Origin: Bacteroidales bacterium
Lineage (GTDB): Bacteria; Bacteroidota; Bacteroidia; Bacteroidales; PXBB01
Assembly: GCA_028698995.1 (NCBI GenBank)
Contig: JAQVVM010000032.1
Span: 1-52,500 of the forward strand
Direction of reading: 5' to 3'
DNA: 52,500 nt
Position numbers and translations under genes: made by a program. The notes beneath the pieces are model-generated. The model was not told the origin of the DNA, searched no databases, and saw nothing but the letters and a program-made list of their open reading frames with translations. Positions 27,249 to 35,121 of the stretch are shown in pieces. Numbering within the stretch: the stretch's first letter is position 1; the number at the start of each line of letters is the position of its first letter.

Positions 27249-27731
27249 TTAATCGTAGAAAAGCAGTTGCTTTGAGAAAATGATAAAAGAATCAGCTTTA
27301 AAAAGCAATGGAGGAGGTAGGTTATGCTGAAAACATATTTTTTTATCAAAAAACATATTTATTTCAACAATTTTGTATAAAAGAGGTATAGCAATCACAG
27401 AAACTTCGTTAATCCTTGGTATTGTATTAACAACATACTCATTATCTAATTTTAAATAAAAATTAGTATCCTCACAGCATGAAGATTGTTGGATATTATT
27501 ATCCTCATGGTTCTTTGGTAAAGAATTATGTCCTGAAGAACTGCAACAGGCAATATCTTCATTATGATGAGAAATATCGTGTTCATGACAGCATTTAGGA
27601 TGAAAAAAAACAAAAAATTGTGTTTTCTCACATGAGGAGCAATAATGCTTAGTGATATTTATACCCACAAAACAAAGGGTAAAAATAAGAATGCCAAAAA
27701 TCAAGGTAATATCTCTAATTAACTTTTTCAT
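27249..27731 (-). CDS. HYC_CC_PP-type Cys/His-rich small protein
   Basis: The product has 160 residues with an N-terminal hydrophobic segment (about 9-26). It then carries HYCSSC (His29, Cys31, Cys34) and a cluster rich in Cys and His (KCCHEHDISHHNEDIACC, later SSCCED), and ends with a conserved-looking NLPPPLLFKAD. The order HYC, CC, PP matches the Bacteroidota HYC_CC_PP family, usually found beside metal-related TonB receptors. The ligand density suggests soft-metal binding (copper or zinc) in the periplasm or envelope, which is inference. It has its own consensus -7 element and is followed after 188 bases by the TonB receptor. Confidence 0.78.
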   Translation of the reverse strand: MKKLIRDITLIFGILIFTLCFVGINITKHYCSSCEKTQFFVFFHPKCCHEHDISHHNEDIACCSSSGHNSLPKNHEDNNIQQSSCCEDTNFYLKLDNEYVVNTIPRINEVSVIAIPLLYKIVEINMFFDKKICFQHNLPPPLLFKADSFIIFSKQLLFYD

Positions 27732-27741
27732 ATCCTGATTG

Positions 27742-27749
27742 CAAAGTTA
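27742..27749 (-). promoter_or_regulatory. -7 element TAACTTTG (minus strand)
   Basis: Plus-strand CAAAGTTA is an exact TAnnTTTG on the minus strand, 10 bases before the HYC_CC_PP start. The -33 box is weak. Confidence 0.45.
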
Positions 27750-27850
27750 AACCGAAATCTCTATTACATCATTTTTTTATGATTTCATTAACAAAATTTC
27801 TTTAAAATGCATAATGACACAAATTTTACTAAAAAACAACTTCAATTTTA

Positions 27851-28273
27851 TTATAATTTCTCGAAAGTCAACAGGTCTGTTCCTCCGTTTCCACCACTTA
27901 CATCCTCCAGCCTGATCTTTACATTTGTTTGCTCAAGAATATGCCAGTCATCATTGAGTTCGTCAAATGGTTGAGATGTTCCGAAATCAAGAATCAATTT
28001 ATTATTTCCACTGTCGGTCGTATTTGAATAAGTTCCGGTTATGGTTGAAGAATTTTTAGAAGCAGTAACGGTTCCATTATTAAACACAAAGCTATAGCCT
28101 GTAAAATGATATAACTCATCATTACCGTCTTCATTAAAAAGTACTATCTTCCAATCTCCTTCTTCAATAATTTCAGTTACATTTCCTGTATTTGAGTTGT
28201 CATCCTTCGAGCAGGATGTTATAAAAATTGCTAAAAAAATAAAAATAGCGGTTAATTTCAATATATTTTTCAT
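27851..28273 (-). CDS. Small lipoprotein, lipocalin-like, function unknown
   Basis: This 140-residue protein has a signal peptide ending in a lipobox (ITSC, Cys21) followed by an acidic SKDDNSNTG linker, as in surface-directed Bacteroidota lipoproteins. The mature part reads as a compact beta-barrel-like domain (EEGDWKIVLFNEDGNDELYH, FVFNNGTVTASKNSSTITGTY, KLILDFG, WHILEQTNVKIRLED). This resembles the small lipocalin-like proteins common in this phylum. It starts 11 bases after the cupredoxin stop, so both are co-transcribed. Binding of a hydrophobic ligand or a metal chaperone role is speculative. Confidence 0.75.
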   Translation of the reverse strand: MKNILKLTAIFIFLAIFITSCSKDDNSNTGNVTEIIEEGDWKIVLFNEDGNDELYHFTGYSFVFNNGTVTASKNSSTITGTYSNTTDSGNNKLILDFGTSQPFDELNDDWHILEQTNVKIRLEDVSGGNGGTDLLTFEKL

Positions 28274-28284
28274 GTTTTATTGTT

Positions 28285-28893
28285 TTAATTTATTTTAATA
28301 ATTTTTTGTTCTGAAACCAAGGAGCCTTCTATGTAAACACTTACAACATAAATGCCTTCATAAAGGTCTTCAAGTATTATTCTTGTGTCCGTTTCTAAAG
28401 AGCAAAGCTGGCTTCTTACATGGTTTCCTATAATATCATTGACAAAAATTTCACATTTTTCCATTTCTCGAGCCATCTGGATAATTATATAATCTTTTGC
28501 GGGATTTGGATAGATTTTAACTGCAGGCTTTTCAACAATTCTACTAATTCTTGTGGATGGAAATGCTACGAAACTGCCTGTCATACCCATGCTTGAATGT
28601 GGAGTACATTGATAATTATATGTTCCTGACTCAGCAACAACATATTCAAATGATGTTTCACTTTGGGTAAGTGGGTTGTCCCAAGATTGAGCTCCTGAAG
28701 GAATGCTTACCGAAGTTGTGGTATGTGAACCAGCAGTCCATACCCAACGGACTGTATCCCCAATATTAACATTTAAAGTATTTGGAGAAAAGGTAAAGTT
28801 TTGCTGTTCAATAATGTGAATCTGTGCACTTAACTGTAATGACATCAGCACAGCAAATAAAAATGCGGTTATTATTTGTGTATAGTTTTTCAT
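28285..28893 (-). CDS. Cupredoxin (plastocyanin-like) exported by T9SS
   Basis: This 202-residue protein has a signal peptide (1-24, ending LSAQ). A blue-copper domain (about 28-110) has all four type-1 ligands visible: His57 (AGSHTTT), Cys96, His99 and Met104 in the spacing C-x2-H-x4-M. A T9SS type A sorting domain follows (about 123-202; VKIYPNPAKDYI ... SEQKIIKIN). It would be a surface-attached or secreted one-electron carrier or copper-binding protein. It leads a two-gene unit with the lipoprotein and lies upstream of a Cys/His-rich protein and a TonB receptor. Coupling of a cupredoxin directly to a T9SS signal is notable. Confidence 0.87.
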   Translation of the reverse strand: MKNYTQIITAFLFAVLMSLQLSAQIHIIEQQNFTFSPNTLNVNIGDTVRWVWTAGSHTTTSVSIPSGAQSWDNPLTQSETSFEYVVAESGTYNYQCTPHSSMGMTGSFVAFPSTRISRIVEKPAVKIYPNPAKDYIIIQMAREMEKCEIFVNDIIGNHVRSQLCSLETDTRIILEDLYEGIYVVSVYIEGSLVSEQKIIKIN

Positions 28894-28923
28894 ATTATTA
28901 TTTTTATTTAGATTAATTTAATA

Positions 28924-28931
28924 CAAAATTA
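28924..28931 (-). promoter_or_regulatory. -7 element TAATTTTG (minus strand)
   Basis: Plus-strand CAAAATTA is an exact TAnnTTTG on the minus strand, 30 bases before the cupredoxin start. It diverges from the tRNA promoter about 45 bases away. Confidence 0.45.
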
Positions 28932-28973
28932 AAAAAAATTTTTAAATAAAATTTCATTTTAAATATTTTTAAC

Positions 28974-28981
28974 TATTTTTG
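28974..28981 (+). promoter_or_regulatory. -7 element TATTTTTG for the tRNA pair
   Basis: An exact TAnnTTTG match 16 bases upstream of tRNA-Ala. The likely -33 box is TTTC at a spacing of about 18. Confidence 0.5.
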
Positions 28982-28997
28982 CACACGGAAATCTTAG

Positions 28998-29071
28998 GGG
29001 GTGTTAGCTCAGTTGGCTAGAGCGTTAGACTGGCAGTCTAAAGGCCAGGGGTTCGACTCCCCTACGCTCCA
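28998..29071 (+). tRNA. tRNA-Ala (anticodon GGC)
   Basis: Full cloverleaf. The acceptor GGGGTGT pairs with ACGCTCC and includes the G3-U70 wobble that identifies alanine tRNAs. The D arm is GCTC, the anticodon stem is TTAGA/TCTAA around loop CTGGCAG (anticodon GGC), and the T loop is TTCGACT. The discriminator is A73. CCA is not encoded. Confidence 0.95.
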
Positions 29072-29078
29072 CTCAGAT

Positions 29079-29154
29079 TGTCCGATGGTGTAACAGGCAA
29101 CACATCCGGTCTTGCATCGGAAGATTAAAGGTTCGACTCCTTTTCGGACTACCA
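29079..29154 (+). tRNA. tRNA-Gln (anticodon TTG), atypical
   Basis: A 76-base cloverleaf with encoded CCA. D stem GTGT/ACAC, D loop with GG, T stem AAAGG/CCTTT with loop TTCGACT, and acceptor TGTCCGA/TCGGACT. The anticodon stem is TCCGG/TCGGA around loop TCTTGCA, giving anticodon TTG. Two oddities: position 33 is C instead of the near-universal U, and the 1-72 pair is U-U. The D arm (TGGTGTAAC) resembles Bacteroidota glutamine tRNAs. It may be a functional variant or a decaying copy. It lies 7 bases after tRNA-Ala. Confidence 0.72.
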
Positions 29155-29159
29155 ACTAA

Positions 29160-29194
29160 AAACCTTGTAAATCAAATATTTACAAGGTTTTTTT
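29160..29194 (+). terminator. Rho-independent terminator of the tRNA pair
   Basis: AACCTTGTAAAT (29161-29172) is a perfect inverted repeat with ATTTACAAGGTT (29178-29189). The loop has 5 bases and a T run ends at 29194. Confidence 0.9.
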
Positions 29195-29244
29195 GTTTAA
29201 ATAAATTTAAATATAAACTTCCAAGACCACTAAAATTCAAAAAA

Positions 29245-29277
29245 TTTGGCAATATGTTTAAAAAAATCTTACCTTTG
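29245..29277 (+). promoter_or_regulatory. Bacteroidota-type promoter of the T9SS/PqqD/peptide operon
   Basis: TTTG (29245-29248), a 21-base spacer and TACCTTTG (29270-29277), both boxes exact. It lies 46 bases before the ATG at 29324 and 50 bases after the tRNA terminator. Confidence 0.65.
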
Positions 29278-29323
29278 CATTTTATAAGAATAAGCATTAA
29301 TACTAACTAAATAATATTGTTTT

Positions 29324-32300
29324 ATGAAAAATTTTAATTTCTTAAAAAAGGGGGGCTTGTTTCTAAGCTTTTTCTTTTTAGCAAGTGCTTTGATGGCACA
29401 AACAACTTTGATAAATGAAAACATTCAAAGTTGGACAAACCGTGGATCATACGGTAATTATACACAAACTATAAATGTTGACGGAGGCACAGGAAATGTC
29501 ACCATGACAAATTGTATGGTTGCAAATGCTGCTTCAGCAACGGGTACTTGTTCAGCAGGAAGAGTTCAATTGAGAGCTTCAGATGGAGTTCTTGAATTAC
29601 CTCAAGTTTCATCTGTTTCAAAGGTTACCTTTGGTATAGTGGCTGGAGGTTCAAATAGAAATGTCAAGTTAGAAACATACAATGGCAGTTCATGGAGCAC
29701 AATATACACCTTTACAGGAATTGGAACAACAGGTGCAACATTTACCTATGACATTAATGTAAGTTCAGCAACAAGGATTAGGCTCTCAGCACCAAGTTCA
29801 GCAATTTATGTTCACGATATTAAAGTGGAGTCTTTTGTTGTCCCCACTGTTGATGACCCTTCAAATTTTACAGCTATTGCAAATGGTAAATCTCAAGTTG
29901 ACCTTGATTGGGTATTGAATTCAAATGACAATCTTATTTTACTTGCATGGTCAAGTAATGGTACATTTGGAACACCAACAGGCACATATACAGCCGGAGA
30001 TGATATCATTGGAGGAGGAAAAGTTTTGTATATTGGAGATGATTTATCATTCAATCATACAGGTTTAAATTATGCTACTACCTACTATTATAAAATATGG
30101 TCATATGATGATGTTGAGGGAATGTATTCAACGGGCTTAACCGATGATGCTGTAACCGATCCTCAGGATGAACCAAGCAATCAACCGACCAATTTCACTG
30201 CTACAACCCAATCCTATTATTCAATAAAATTGACTTGGACAGATGCAAGCGGAACTATAGTACCTGATGGTTATTTGATTTTAATGAGTGATGTCAGTTA
30301 TGGAGACTTAACCGCTCCAACAGATGGCACACCTGTAGGTAATGGAGTTAATGCAAAAAACATTGCCTATGGTGTTGAAGAATATTTATGGACAGGTCTT
30401 GATTCAGAAACTGAATACTTTTTCAAAATGTATCCCTATACCAACAGCGGTGTTTTAATTAATTATAAAACTGATGGTTTTGTTTCTCAAAGCAGTGATC
30501 TTACAAGTGATGCCCCAGACCTTATTGCCCATTTCAATTTTGAGGATGCAACCAAAAGAGGTTCAATTTCCAATACTACAGAATGGGAACTATACCCATA
30601 TTCTGCTGATGATGGTACAACAGCTAATAAAGATATAGCTCTTATCAGCACTTTTGGAGGGGTTGTTTATTCTTCATGGCTTAGCAGTGCAAGACCTAAC
30701 TTTAATGGATGGGACAATGGTGAAGGATTAAAATACTGGCAAATAAAAATATCAACTGTTGGTTATAAAAATCTTCAGTTATCCTCAAGACAAAGAAGCT
30801 CAGATACAGGCCCTAGAGATTTCAAAGCCCAATACAGTATTAATGGGTATCAGTGGTATAATATCCCCGGTGCTGAGTTGATATATCTTGCAAATGATGC
30901 TTACCCGTACAGTGCAGGTGTTTTGAATAATGTTACTTTACCGCAGGTTTGTAATAACGAAGAAGAAGTTTATATTCGATGGATAATGAGAACTAATATT
31001 GCTGTAAACAATGGCAACACTTTAAGTGGAGGCACAAGTACAATAGATGATATTCAGGTAAATGGTTTTCCAATAACAGGCGGTACTTATAATCCTAATA
31101 TTGTAATTGATGGCTTAAATCAAAACTGGCAAAGCAGTGAGATTTTTGACAGTATCACACCAATTGCTCCAAATAATGCAGCTGAATTTGCACATTTTAC
31201 TTGGGATAACAATTATATTTATTTTGGTATTTCAGGGGCACATGCGTCTTATGATAAAATGGCCACTTTTATGTTTTTTAATACTAATCCCGATAACATG
31301 GATAACGGAACTACAAATGTTTATGCTTGGGGGCAAAATATTATAGCACCATTTAAAGTTAATGCTGTTTTAATTTGGAAAAACGAATCAGTTGGACAAG
31401 ACTACATGGAATTTGCACAATGGGATGGCAATACTTGGAATACCCAAGGAATACCCACAAATAATCTTGATTTGGGATACTTTAATCCTCTGTTAAGCGG
31501 ATTAATGCTTCATTTTGAAATTGGAGCCAATTACAGGGAAATTAGTATTCCAAGAGCAATTCTTGGTTTACAAAATCCGGGAGCAAAATTTAAAATTGCA
31601 TCGTTTACTGAACAACAGTTTGGTACTAACTGGCGTTATTTCGGCTGGCCATCACCAGGTTGGACAGATGGGAACAGAGCAGCTGGACAAACCATGACTC
31701 ATGCATATGAATATGAATTAAAGGAATTTGTTTATCCCAATGAGAACCGATATATAAAGGAGGATATTTACTTTATCCAGAATTCAACAATTTCTACTTC
31801 AGAAACTTATGATAATGTATATATTGAGCCCAATGTTCATTTAGAAGTATCAGCAGGACAAACTTTAGATGTAAATAATAATTTTACTATTATGTCAAAT
31901 GCAAACGGAACAGGTACATTTATTGATTTTGGGACATTGAATGTTGCCGGAAATACCATTGTTCAAAAATACTTTGCAGACAATACACAAACAGGCTGGT
32001 ATTTTTCTTCACCCTCCACGTATGCACAATCTATCCTTTTTGAAAATTTTGACGGGTTATACGAGTTTAATCCAAATACTGCAGTTTGGGATCCAACCGC
32101 GCAAGGAAATTTAACCCCAATGAGAGGTTACGTTACAAAAAATGAAGGAGAAGATTTAAAAGTTGAATTTTGGGGTAGTCTAAACACCGGGCACATTGAA
32201 AATAATGCTTTAATAAGAACCGGATTCAACTCAGGTAATTACGGATGGAATCTTGTGGGAAACCCCTATCCTTCTACTATTGATTGGGATGCTCCGGTAG

Positions 32301-33202
32301 GTATAGATAAAGATAACCTTATGGATGCTACATATATCAGAAAAGCTGATGGCACCATTGCTTCATATATCAATCAAGCTGGTACAAATCAAGGATCAAG
32401 ATATATCCCACCCATGCAGGCTTTCTGGGTACAGGTTTATGGTGACGCTGGAACCCCAACAGGAAACGGATATTTACATTTAGAAAATACTGCAAGGGTA
32501 AGTGTTCCCACCAATATGATGAAGGCTGCCCAAAACAATGACGAATTAAAACTTATAATTGAAAGAGAAAACTATACAGATGAAAGTATTATCAGATTTA
32601 TTGATGGTGCCAGTGATGTTTTAGACAGAAATTTTGATGCATCAAAAATGTTTGCAGAAATTGAAGAATATCCGCAAATATACAGCTCGGATGCACAAAA
32701 TGATTATGTTATCAATTCATATCCACAACTTATTGAAAACAAATCTGTAAACATTGGATTTACAACATCTTTTGATGGTGATCACACCATTTCTGCAAAC
32801 AATATCAACAGTTTTAATTCTAATGTCAGTTTGCATCTGGAAGATTTACAAACAAACACTTTGATTGATTTAAAAAATCAAAATTCATATACTTTCAATA
32901 CAAGTAAAGGCACTCATAACAACAGATTTATTGTTCATTTCACTTTAACACCAACTTCTATTGGCAATGAATTAGAAAATGCCATAAGTGTTTTTGCTAA
33001 TGAAAATAATATATATATATCCAATTCACTTAATGAGAACTTCTCTGTAACAATTTACAATTTACTGGGACAAGAAGTTGTCAGTGAGCAAATCAATGGT
33101 GGTGGACTACATAAAATCTCAACAAACCTTATTTCTGGTCAATACATAGTTAGGATTACAGGAATAAACAAAAGTATCTCAGAAAAGGTTTTCATTTATT
33201 AA
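29324..33202 (+). CDS. Large T9SS-exported protein with FN3 and CBM9/DOMON-like domains
   Basis: This 1292-residue protein has a signal peptide (about 1-25, ending LMAQ). A beta-sandwich covers about 27-172. Two fibronectin-type-III domains follow (about 179-265, SQVDLDW; and 287-385, SIKLTWTDASG), then a second beta-sandwich (about 395-580). A CBM9/DOMON-like region (about 592-800) reads IVIDGLNQNWQSSEIF and FTWDNNYIYFGISG. A beta-rich region with DNTQTGWYFSSPSTYAQSI (about 830-1130) precedes the T9SS sorting domain (about 1218-1292; SVFANENNIYISN ... ISEKVFIY). No catalytic motif is evident, so carbohydrate binding or adhesion is plausible. The PqqD-like gene starts 12 bases after its stop and a leader-like peptide follows. 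The operon therefore ties a large surface protein to peptide-modification-type genes. Confidence 0.82.
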   Translation: MKNFNFLKKGGLFLSFFFLASALMAQTTLINENIQSWTNRGSYGNYTQTINVDGGTGNVTMTNCMVANAASATGTCSAGRVQLRASDGVLELPQVSSVSKVTFGIVAGGSNRNVKLETYNGSSWSTIYTFTGIGTTGATFTYDINVSSATRIRLSAPSSAIYVHDIKVESFVVPTVDDPSNFTAIANGKSQVDLDWVLNSNDNLILLAWSSNGTFGTPTGTYTAGDDIIGGGKVLYIGDDLSFNHTGLNYATTYYYKIWSYDDVEGMYSTGLTDDAVTDPQDEPSNQPTNFTATTQSYYSIKLTWTDASGTIVPDGYLILMSDVSYGDLTAPTDGTPVGNGVNAKNIAYGVEEYLWTGLDSETEYFFKMYPYTNSGVLINYKTDGFVSQSSDLTSDAPDLIAHFNFEDATKRGSISNTTEWELYPYSADDGTTANKDIALISTFGGVVYSSWLSSARPNFNGWDNGEGLKYWQIKISTVGYKNLQLSSRQRSSDTGPRDFKAQYSINGYQWYNIPGAELIYLANDAYPYSAGVLNNVTLPQVCNNEEEVYIRWIMRTNIAVNNGNTLSGGTSTIDDIQVNGFPITGGTYNPNIVIDGLNQNWQSSEIFDSITPIAPNNAAEFAHFTWDNNYIYFGISGAHASYDKMATFMFFNTNPDNMDNGTTNVYAWGQNIIAPFKVNAVLIWKNESVGQDYMEFAQWDGNTWNTQGIPTNNLDLGYFNPLLSGLMLHFEIGANYREISIPRAILGLQNPGAKFKIASFTEQQFGTNWRYFGWPSPGWTDGNRAAGQTMTHAYEYELKEFVYPNENRYIKEDIYFIQNSTISTSETYDNVYIEPNVHLEVSAGQTLDVNNNFTIMSNANGTGTFIDFGTLNVAGNTIVQKYFADNTQTGWYFSSPSTYAQSILFENFDGLYEFNPNTAVWDPTAQGNLTPMRGYVTKNEGEDLKVEFWGSLNTGHIENNALIRTGFNSGNYGWNLVGNPYPSTIDWDAPVGIDKDNLMDATYIRKADGTIASYINQAGTNQGSRYIPPMQAFWVQVYGDAGTPTGNGYLHLENTARVSVPTNMMKAAQNNDELKLIIERENYTDESIIRFIDGASDVLDRNFDASKMFAEIEEYPQIYSSDAQNDYVINSYPQLIENKSVNIGFTTSFDGDHTISANNINSFNSNVSLHLEDLQTNTLIDLKNQNSYTFNTSKGTHNNRFIVHFTLTPTSIGNELENAISVFANENNIYISNSLNENFSVTIYNLLGQEVVSEQINGGGLHKISTNLISGQYIVRITGINKSISEKVFIY

Positions 33203-33214
33203 TATTTGAAATTT

Positions 33215-33484
33215 ATGGAGCATATCAATCAGATAAAATCAAAGGTTGTTTGTCGAAAGATTGATGAAGAGATGGTACTGGTGCCCTTGGTTAATGATGT
33301 AGCTGATATGAATGTGATTTACACCTTAAATGAGGTAGCTGCTTTTATCTGGGAACAAATTGATGGTGTTAAAAGTATTGAAGATATAACAAAGCTAGTT
33401 TTACAGAATTTTGATACTGATGCACAGACAGCAGAAAAGGATGTTTCCGATTTTATCAGAGATCTAAACCAAATTGTAAATTAA
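33215..33484 (+). CDS. PqqD-family protein (stand-alone RRE-type peptide-binding domain)
   Basis: The product has 89 residues from the ATG at 33215; a TTG at 33206 would add three. It reads as a single PqqD domain: three beta-strands (SKVVCRKIDEEMVLVPL, then MNVIYTLNEVAAFIWEQIDG) followed by helices (SIEDITKLVLQNF and AEKDVSDFIRDLNQI). The family signature LNEVAAFIWEQIDG is clear. PqqD domains act as RiPP recognition elements that bind the leader peptide and present it to a modifying enzyme such as a radical SAM protein. Here no such enzyme is adjacent. The next ORF, 11 bases downstream, is a 53-codon peptide with a leader-like N-terminus, the natural candidate ligand. That pairing is inference. 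Confidence 0.87.
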   Translation: MEHINQIKSKVVCRKIDEEMVLVPLVNDVADMNVIYTLNEVAAFIWEQIDGVKSIEDITKLVLQNFDTDAQTAEKDVSDFIRDLNQIVN

Positions 33485-33495
33485 TTAATGGATAT

Positions 33496-33657
33496 ATGAA
33501 AAAAAAATATTTTAGACCAAGTATAATCAAATGTAAGATTGATCATTTAACTTCACTTTGGTTAATGTCGGAAGGAGGAATTCCCGGTAATCCTCCATGG
33601 GCTAATCAGAATAATAAAAACCAATCAAAAGATCCTTTTAAAACAGAAAAGGCTTAA
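33496..33657 (+). CDS. Small leader-like peptide, candidate RiPP precursor (53 codons)
   Basis: ATG at 33496, TAA at 33655-33657. The N-terminus KKKYFRPSIIKCKID contains YxxPxI (Tyr5, Pro8, Ile10), the pattern that RRE domains recognise in several RiPP leaders, including lasso leaders. It is also common in small Bacteroidota peptides of the form MKKxYxxP. The C-terminal half changes character: SEGGIPGNPPWANQ (residues 25-38), then a polar Asn/Gln/Lys tail ending FKTEKA. There is one Cys (13), two Trp (22, 35), and a Gly-Gly at 27-28 that could mark a leader/core boundary. It directly follows the PqqD-like gene and is closed by a strong terminator. No macrolactam-forming Asp/Glu lies 7-9 residues after Gly27 or Gly28, so a lasso fold is unlikely. 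Confidence is higher that this is a gene than that it is modified. Confidence 0.7.
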   Translation: MKKKYFRPSIIKCKIDHLTSLWLMSEGGIPGNPPWANQNNKNQSKDPFKTEKA

Positions 33658-33677
33658 GGTTGAGAAAAGCAACGAAA

Positions 33678-33710
33678 ACACCGGTTTATAACTAAATCGG
33701 TGTTTTTTTT
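33678..33710 (+). terminator. Rho-independent terminator of the PqqD/peptide operon
   Basis: ACACCGGTTT (33678-33687) pairs with AAATCGGTGT (33694-33703), one G-U pair, 6-base loop, followed by T to 33710. It lies 21 bases after the peptide stop, which supports the peptide as the last gene. Confidence 0.9.
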
Positions 33711-33739
33711 GTATTGTTTCTTAAAAACAACTAATTTTG
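33708..33739 (+). promoter_or_regulatory. Bacteroidota-type promoter of rmuC
   Basis: TTTG (33708-33711, sharing the terminator T run), a 20-base spacer and TAATTTTG (33732-33739). It lies 20 bases before the ATG at 33760. Confidence 0.6.
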
Positions 33740-33759
33740 AAAAACTTAAACCTTAATTT

Positions 33760-35121
33760 ATGGATATTGTTTTTTTATTTATTGGTTTGCTAATTGGCTT
33801 TGGAGTGGTCTATTTTTTTTATAAGAAGCAGTCACTTTTAGGATTAAATGAGCTGCAGAACCAATTACTCCGATTTGAGAAGGAGAAACTGGAAGAATTA
33901 CAACAACTGAATATTGAAAAAGCACTGGATAAAAAAAACATTGAAAACCTTCAATTAGAGATAAGCCAGCTACAAAAAATAATTGAAGCAGAACGAATTA
34001 ATTATGATTTATTAAGGAAAGAGAAAACGGCCTCAGAGATTCAAAATAAATCGATGGAAGAAAAGCTGCACACACAGGCAGAGGAAATTGAAAAACTAAA
34101 TGAAAAGTTCAATAAAGAATTTCAGTTAATTGCTTCCAGAATATTACGTGAAAACACAAAAGATATAACAGAAATACATAACAAAAATATCAATGATTTA
34201 TTGAGTCCGCTCAAAGAAAAACTTAGTTCATTTGAAAAAAAAGTAGAAGAAACTTACGATAAGGAATTGCGCGACAAAGTCGATCTAAAGGCTGAATTAA
34301 GAAGTTTACATGAACTCAATAAACGTATCAGCGAGGAAGCCAACAACCTCACAAAAGCATTAAAAGGGGACAGTAAAAAACAGGGTAATTGGGGAGAAAT
34401 CATACTTGAGCGGGTTCTTGAGAGATCGGGGCTGACCAAAGGACAGGAATATTTTCTACAATACAGCACATTAAACGAGGAGGGGAAGCGTATCCAACCG
34501 GATGTCATTATATCTCTACCGGATAAAAAAAGCATCATTATTGACGCAAAGGTTTCTTTAATTGCTTATGAGAAATTTATAAATGCAGATGACGAAAAAG
34601 AAAAGCAACTATATCTCAAGGAACATCTTTCTTCAGTAAAAACACACGTGAACAGTTTAAGCGAAAAAAAATATCAGAATGCTGAAGAATTTATTACACC
34701 GGAATTTGTATTACTTTTCATGCCCATAGAGTCTTCTTTCAGTACAGCCATTCAGTCGGATATTGAAATTTTTTCTTATGCATGGGATCGAAAAATTGTT
34801 GTTGTCAGTCCTACAACACTTTTAGCCACTTTAAGAACCATTGCATCAATATGGAAACAGGAGAATCAGACGAAAAATGCCATTGAAATTGCACGGCAAG
34901 GAGGTAATCTATACGATAAATTTATCAGTTTTATTAGTGAACTGGAAAAAATAGGTAAAAATATTGAAGCTTTAAGCAAAACCCATAATGAAGCCATGAA
35001 GAAACTTTCAACAGGCACTGGAAATCTTGTTAAAAGAGCTGAAGACCTTAGAGAACTGGGTGTTAAAACGACAAAATCCTTATCAGAAAAATATATTGAA
35101 GATGAAGAGAAGAGCTTATAA
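33760..35121 (+). CDS. rmuC: DNA recombination protein RmuC
   Basis: This 453-residue protein has an N-terminal membrane helix (about 2-20, IVFLFIGLLIGFGVVYFF). A long coiled coil follows (about 25-190, rich in Glu, Lys and Leu heptads). The RmuC nuclease-like domain (about 205-420) includes KKQGNWGEIILERVLERSGL, GKRIQPDVIISLPDKKSIIIDAKVSL and FVLLFMPIESSFSTAI. RmuC limits recombination at inverted repeats; the domain resembles PD-(D/E)xK nucleases, and the PDVIISLPDKKSIIIDAK segment carries the candidate acidic and Lys residues. The following lipoprotein gene overlaps its last 20 bases, so the two are translationally coupled. Confidence 0.93.
   Translation: MDIVFLFIGLLIGFGVVYFFYKKQSLLGLNELQNQLLRFEKEKLEELQQLNIEKALDKKNIENLQLEISQLQKIIEAERINYDLLRKEKTASEIQNKSMEEKLHTQAEEIEKLNEKFNKEFQLIASRILRENTKDITEIHNKNINDLLSPLKEKLSSFEKKVEETYDKELRDKVDLKAELRSLHELNKRISEEANNLTKALKGDSKKQGNWGEIILERVLERSGLTKGQEYFLQYSTLNEEGKRIQPDVIISLPDKKSIIIDAKVSLIAYEKFINADDEKEKQLYLKEHLSSVKTHVNSLSEKKYQNAEEFITPEFVLLFMPIESSFSTAIQSDIEIFSYAWDRKIVVVSPTTLLATLRTIASIWKQENQTKNAIEIARQGGNLYDKFISFISELEKIGKNIEALSKTHNEAMKKLSTGTGNLVKRAEDLRELGVKTTKSLSEKYIEDEEKSL

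Noticed and set aside
33215..33657. A complete lasso-peptide biosynthetic cluster
   Set aside because: There is no B2 protease or asparagine-synthetase-like cyclase, and the core lacks a suitably spaced Asp/Glu. Only the leader motif and RRE-type protein fit.
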